Shown: positions 61,226 to 64,000 of the stretch, in pieces
Numbering within the stretch: the first letter of the stretch is position 1
How the letters are laid out: each line of letters starts with the position of its first letter
Assembly: GCA_022565665.1 (NCBI GenBank)
Contig: JAIUMI010000006.1
Location: 1-64,000, forward strand
Length of the DNA: 64,000 nt
Direction: 5' to 3'
DNA from: Glycocaulis sp.
Lineage (GTDB): Bacteria; Pseudomonadota; Alphaproteobacteria; Caulobacterales; Maricaulaceae
Program-made: the position numbers and the translations under genes
Notes under the pieces: generated by a model
The model's database searches: none
Seen by the model: the letters and a program-made list of their open reading frames with translations, nothing else
What the model was told of the DNA's origin: nothing

Positions 61226-62514
61226 GCTGCCCGCCTCCGCTCTGCCAGAAGCGTGCGGGGATCGATGATCTTCCCGGCGATCGCGCCTGCCGCCACCGTG
61301 AAGGGCGAGCCGAGCCAGACTTCCGCGTCCTTGTGGCCCATGCGGCCCTTGAAATTGCGATTGGTGGAAGACAGGCATACCTCGCCTTCGGCCAGCAGCC
61401 CTGCGCCCAGCCCTGCGCACGCGCCGCAGCCGGAGGGCAGCATGATGGCCCCCGCTTCAGAGAGGATGGGGAGCGTACCGTCCTTCGCCGCCGCCTCGGT
61501 CACCTTGGCAGACGCCGGCGCGACCAGCAGGCGAACGCCTTTGGCGACCTTCTGGCCTTTCAGGACCGAGGCAGCCATGTGCAGGTCGGAGAGTTTCGCG
61601 CCGACGCATGCGCCGATATAGGCCTGATCGATCCGAACGCCTTCATGGGCGGTGATGTCAGCGGAATTGGAGGGGCTATGCGGCGCGGCAACCTGCGGAG
61701 CGAGCGTAGAGGCATCCAGCGTAAACACGCGCTCATAGGGCGCGCCCTCATCGGAACGCCAGCGGGTGATATCGGCCTCCTCGGCCTTGCCGCCATGGGC
61801 ACGGATATGGGCAAGGGTCGTGGCGTCGGGCTCGACCAGACCCGTCTCTCCGCCCAGCTCTGCGGCCATGTTGGCCAGCACCGTGCGCGCTTCCATGTCC
61901 ATGGCGCGCACCGCCTCGCCGCCATACTCGATGGCCTTGAAATGATTGCCCATGCCGAGCTCCCGGCAGAGTAGCAGCATGATGTCCTTGGCGCTCACCG
62001 CCTCGCCCAGCGCGCCGGACACCTCCACCCGGATGGTTTCGGGCACCATGGTCCAGGTCTCGCCGGTTGCGACAATCGCGGTCATGTCGGTCGCGCCGAA
62101 ACCGGCGGCATAGCAGCCAAACGCGCCGGCATTGGTGGTGTGGGAATCCCCGCCCGCCAGAAACAGTCCGGGCCGCAAATGGCCATGCTCGGGCAAGATG
62201 ACATGGCAGATGCCGCGCATGTCGTAGAAGTGCTCGACGCCAAAGTCGCGGGCAAAATCGCGGGTGGTTTTCAGGATCGCCGCGCTTTCCGCATCGACCG
62301 CAGGCACATAGTGATCCGACACGATCACGACGCGGGACGGATCCCACAGACCCACACCCAGCGCTTCGAGCCGGGCGCGCCAGCGGCGCGGGCCGGAACT
62401 GTCATGCGCCATGGCAAGGTCCACGCTCACCGTGACGATCTCGCCCGGCTCCACACGGCTCTTCCCGGCGGCGCGCGCCAGGATTTTCTGAGCCAGAGTA
62501 GCGGGTTGCGTCAC
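61222..62514 (-). CDS. LeuC-like hydratase large subunit (aconitase family)
   Basis: This 430-residue aconitase-family subunit has the 4Fe-4S Cys ligands at about residues 305 and 366-369 ([11 protein letters not shown] and [11 protein letters not shown]) and [19 protein letters not shown]. It (de)hydrates a malate-type acid. Together with the small subunit and the KRCGH lyase it forms a three-gene module like dimethylmaleate hydratase plus dimethylmalate lyase of Eubacterium barkeri nicotinate fermentation. The substrate may be dimethylmalate, methylisocitrate or a related acid. It is the leftward gene of the third GATATATC divergon. Confidence 0.87.
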   Translation of the reverse strand: MTQPATLAQKILARAAGKSRVEPGEIVTVSVDLAMAHDSSGPRRWRARLEALGVGLWDPSRVVIVSDHYVPAVDAESAAILKTTRDFARDFGVEHFYDMRGICHVILPEHGHLRPGLFLAGGDSHTTNAGAFGCYAAGFGATDMTAIVATGETWTMVPETIRVEVSGALGEAVSAKDIMLLLCRELGMGNHFKAIEYGGEAVRAMDMEARTVLANMAAELGGETGLVEPDATTLAHIRAHGGKAEEADITRWRSDEGAPYERVFTLDASTLAPQVAAPHSPSNSADITAHEGVRIDQAYIGACVGAKLSDLHMAASVLKGQKVAKGVRLLVAPASAKVTEAAAKDGTLPILSEAGAIMLPSGCGACAGLGAGLLAEGEVCLSSTNRNFKGRMGHKDAEVWLGSPFTVAAGAIAGKIIDPRTLLAERRRAA

Positions 62515-62582
62515 GGTGTCAGTTTCCTCTAAAGCCTGCCATGTGCGAGGTTACGCACTCTGGCATTGGCCCGGCAATGGAT

Positions 62583-62597
62583 AAAGGATATATCTTT
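62583..62597. promoter_or_regulatory. GATATATC palindrome, copy 3
   Basis: AAAGGATATATCTTT lies between the divergent LeuC-like and acyl-CoA dehydrogenase genes. It differs from the copy at 48468-48483 by one extra G. Its place in the promoter region fits an operator. Confidence 0.55.
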
Positions 62598-62669
62598 ATA
62601 ACATTTGTTGGGAAGCCCCGATCAGCAATCGCCGCAAATTTGCCAGCAGGCTACACAGGAAACACGACC

Positions 62670-63869
62670 ATGGCCGTTCAGGACGCCGCGAAATCCTCCG
62701 CCCTCTCCTTCCGCTGGGACGATGCGCTGCATCTCGATACCCTGCTGACGGAAGAAGAACGCATGGTGTCGCAGGCGGCGCGCGACTATGCCCGCGGCGA
62801 GCTCCTGCCGCGCGTCATCGAGGCCGCGCGCGAGGAAAAATTTGACCGCAAGATCATGAACGAGATGGGCGAGCTAGGTCTTCTGGGCGCAACGCTTCCC
62901 GAAGCCTATGGCGGTTCGGACCTTTCCCATGTCGCCTACGGCCTGATCGCGCGCGAAGTGGAAGCGGTTGATTCGGGCTATCGCTCCGCGATGAGCGTGC
63001 AGTCCTCCCTCGTCATGTATCCGATCTTCGCGTTCGGGTCGGAAGAGCAGCGCAAGAAATACCTGCCCAAACTCGCCAGCGGCGAGTTTGTCGGCTGCTT
63101 CGGCCTGACGGAGGCCGATGGCGGCTCCGATCCGGGCTCCATGCGCACCACGGCGAAGAAGGTTGATGGCGGCTACGTCCTCAACGGCTCGAAAATGTGG
63201 ATCACCAACTCGCCGATCTCCGATCTGGCAGTGGTGTGGGCCAAGCTGGATGGCGAGATTCGCGGCTTCATCGTGGAGCGCGGCACGCCGGGCTTCGACA
63301 CGCCCAAGATCGAGGGCAAGCTCTCGCTTCGTGCCTCCATCACCGGCTCGATCTCATTGAATGACGCGAAGGTCCCTGAAAGCGCCATCCTGCCGAATGT
63401 GAAGGGCCTGCGCGGGCCGTTCTCCTGCCTGAACAAGGCGCGCTATGGCATTGCCTGGGGCGCGATGGGCGCGGCCGAGTTCTGCTTCCACGCCGCCCGC
63501 GAATACGCGCTGGAGCGCGTCGTGTTCGGCAAGCCGATTGCCGCCACCCAGCTGGTGCAGAAGAAGCTCGCCGACATGCAGACCGAGATCACGCTGGGCC
63601 TGATCGGCGCGTGGCAGCTTGGCCGTCTGCTCGATGAAGGCGCCTGGGTGCCGGAAGCCATCTCCCTGATGAAGCGCAATAATTGCGGCAAGGCGCTCGC
63701 CATCGCCCGCGAGGCGCGCGACATCCATGGCGGTAACGGCATCGCCGAGGAATATCACGTACTGCGCCACGCCATGAATCTGGAAACGGTGAACACGTAT
63801 GAGGGTACGCATGACGTCCATGCGCTGATCCTTGGCCGCGCCATCACCGGCCATCAGGCGTTTGCGTGA
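62670..63869 (+). CDS. Glutaryl-CoA dehydrogenase-like acyl-CoA dehydrogenase
   Basis: This 399-residue FAD acyl-CoA dehydrogenase is closest to glutaryl-CoA dehydrogenase: [51 protein letters not shown] and the catalytic Glu in [20 protein letters not shown]. It would oxidise (and, if glutaryl-CoA is the substrate, decarboxylate) a dicarboxylyl-CoA and pass electrons to ETF. The ATG at 62670 has AGGAAA upstream. It may share control with the opposite LeuC/D-lyase module through the GATATATC palindrome. Confidence 0.88.
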   Translation: MAVQDAAKSSALSFRWDDALHLDTLLTEEERMVSQAARDYARGELLPRVIEAAREEKFDRKIMNEMGELGLLGATLPEAYGGSDLSHVAYGLIAREVEAVDSGYRSAMSVQSSLVMYPIFAFGSEEQRKKYLPKLASGEFVGCFGLTEADGGSDPGSMRTTAKKVDGGYVLNGSKMWITNSPISDLAVVWAKLDGEIRGFIVERGTPGFDTPKIEGKLSLRASITGSISLNDAKVPESAILPNVKGLRGPFSCLNKARYGIAWGAMGAAEFCFHAAREYALERVVFGKPIAATQLVQKKLADMQTEITLGLIGAWQLGRLLDEGAWVPEAISLMKRNNCGKALAIAREARDIHGGNGIAEEYHVLRHAMNLETVNTYEGTHDVHALILGRAITGHQAFA

Positions 63870-64000
63870 TCGGGGCGCTGGCCGCGATGACACTCCTGTC
63901 AGCGCCGCCTGAACAGGTGGCGCGGCCGCAGCCGGTCATCGTGATCCGGGCTATTGACGATCCCGCCCGTGTGCATGTGCGCGAAGAGCAGCTCGCCGCC
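63866..64000 (+). CDS. Start of a secreted or membrane protein, cut by the window end
   Basis: A frame opens with GTG overlapping the dehydrogenase stop (GTGA) and continues to the window end. The first residues are hydrophobic ([19 protein letters not shown]), so a signal peptide or anchor is likely. Only 45 codons are present and no family can be named. It is probably in the same operon as the dehydrogenase. Confidence 0.5.
   Translation, partial: MIGALAAMTLLSAPPEQVARPQPVIVIRAIDDPARVHVREEQLAA

Noticed and set aside
60713-62514. LeuC/LeuD as leucine biosynthesis genes
   Set aside because: The leuA and leuB genes are not adjacent, and the third overlapping gene is a KRCGH lyase. A catabolic hydratase/lyase module fits better, though not proven.

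Overview
The window is a high-GC, gene-dense stretch of what looks like an alphaproteobacterial chromosome. A prosthecate Hyphomonadaceae/Maricaulales-type bacterium is my best guess. The reasons are the tRNA-His with A73 and no genomic G at -1, the DUF2336 protein, the response regulator/Hpt pair, a CtrA-like site, a degenerated TonB receptor and many acyl-CoA catabolic genes. The lineage is inferred from gene content only. There is no prophage, IS element, CRISPR array or rRNA operon, and the reading is of host chromosome throughout. Genes are closely packed and many overlap by 4 nt. Several genes start with TTG.

Region 1 (0.1-14.6 kb) is a catabolic block: two SCPx-like thiolases, two acyl-CoA ligases, a carotenoid/lignostilbene-type oxygenase, a nitronate-monooxygenase-like flavoenzyme, a PaaN-type aldehyde dehydrogenase and a hotdog thioesterase. 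A TonB receptor carries an in-frame TAA exactly at its signal-peptide cleavage site. A regulator with two HxlR domains in one chain sits in the middle. A TAGCGAAACTYAC element occurs in front of the regulator divergon and the receptor, and a shorter GCGAAAC form lies in the paaN/thiolase divergon, so the block may be one regulon for activating and thiolysing a hydrophobic or aromatic acid.

Region 2 (14.6-31.1 kb) is mixed: a lipoprotein cytochrome c, an RND pump with its membrane-fusion partner, a small barrel-like protein, a class II aldolase, a Zur-box-controlled COG0523 GTPase, EgtB, NAD kinase, a response regulator with an Hpt protein, DUF2336, a lytic transglycosylase, a glycine-oxidase-like flavoprotein, and tRNA-His(GTG).

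Region 3 (31.1-44.2 kb) is also mixed: an M48 lipoprotein protease, AsmA, gamma-glutamyltransferase, a secreted double beta-gamma-crystallin protein, phenylalanine hydroxylase, a flavoprotein and crotonase pair, a BrnT toxin with an Xre-type antitoxin, TauE/SafE, DusA, a MaoC-like hotdog protein and a membrane-anchored nitrilase.

Region 4 (44.2-64 kb) is the most intriguing part. Three divergent promoters carry the same AAAGATATATCTTT-type palindrome: monoamine oxidase/membrane protein, SSS symporter/DUF1838 operon, and LeuCD-like plus lyase/glutaryl-CoA-type dehydrogenase. The central operon joins DUF1838, a CpcT/CpeT-like protein, an isochorismatase-fold amidase, two PuuE/imidase-like polysaccharide deacetylases, MmcQ/YjbR and a nitrilase-fold protein that has lost its catalytic Cys and Lys. 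An APC permease, a lipoprotein amidohydrolase, MgtE and small envelope proteins lie between. I read this as a candidate undescribed catabolic regulon for a nitrogen-containing compound (ureide or cyclic imide) that feeds a branched dicarboxylate hydratase/lyase branch. The substrate is not known from the sequence.
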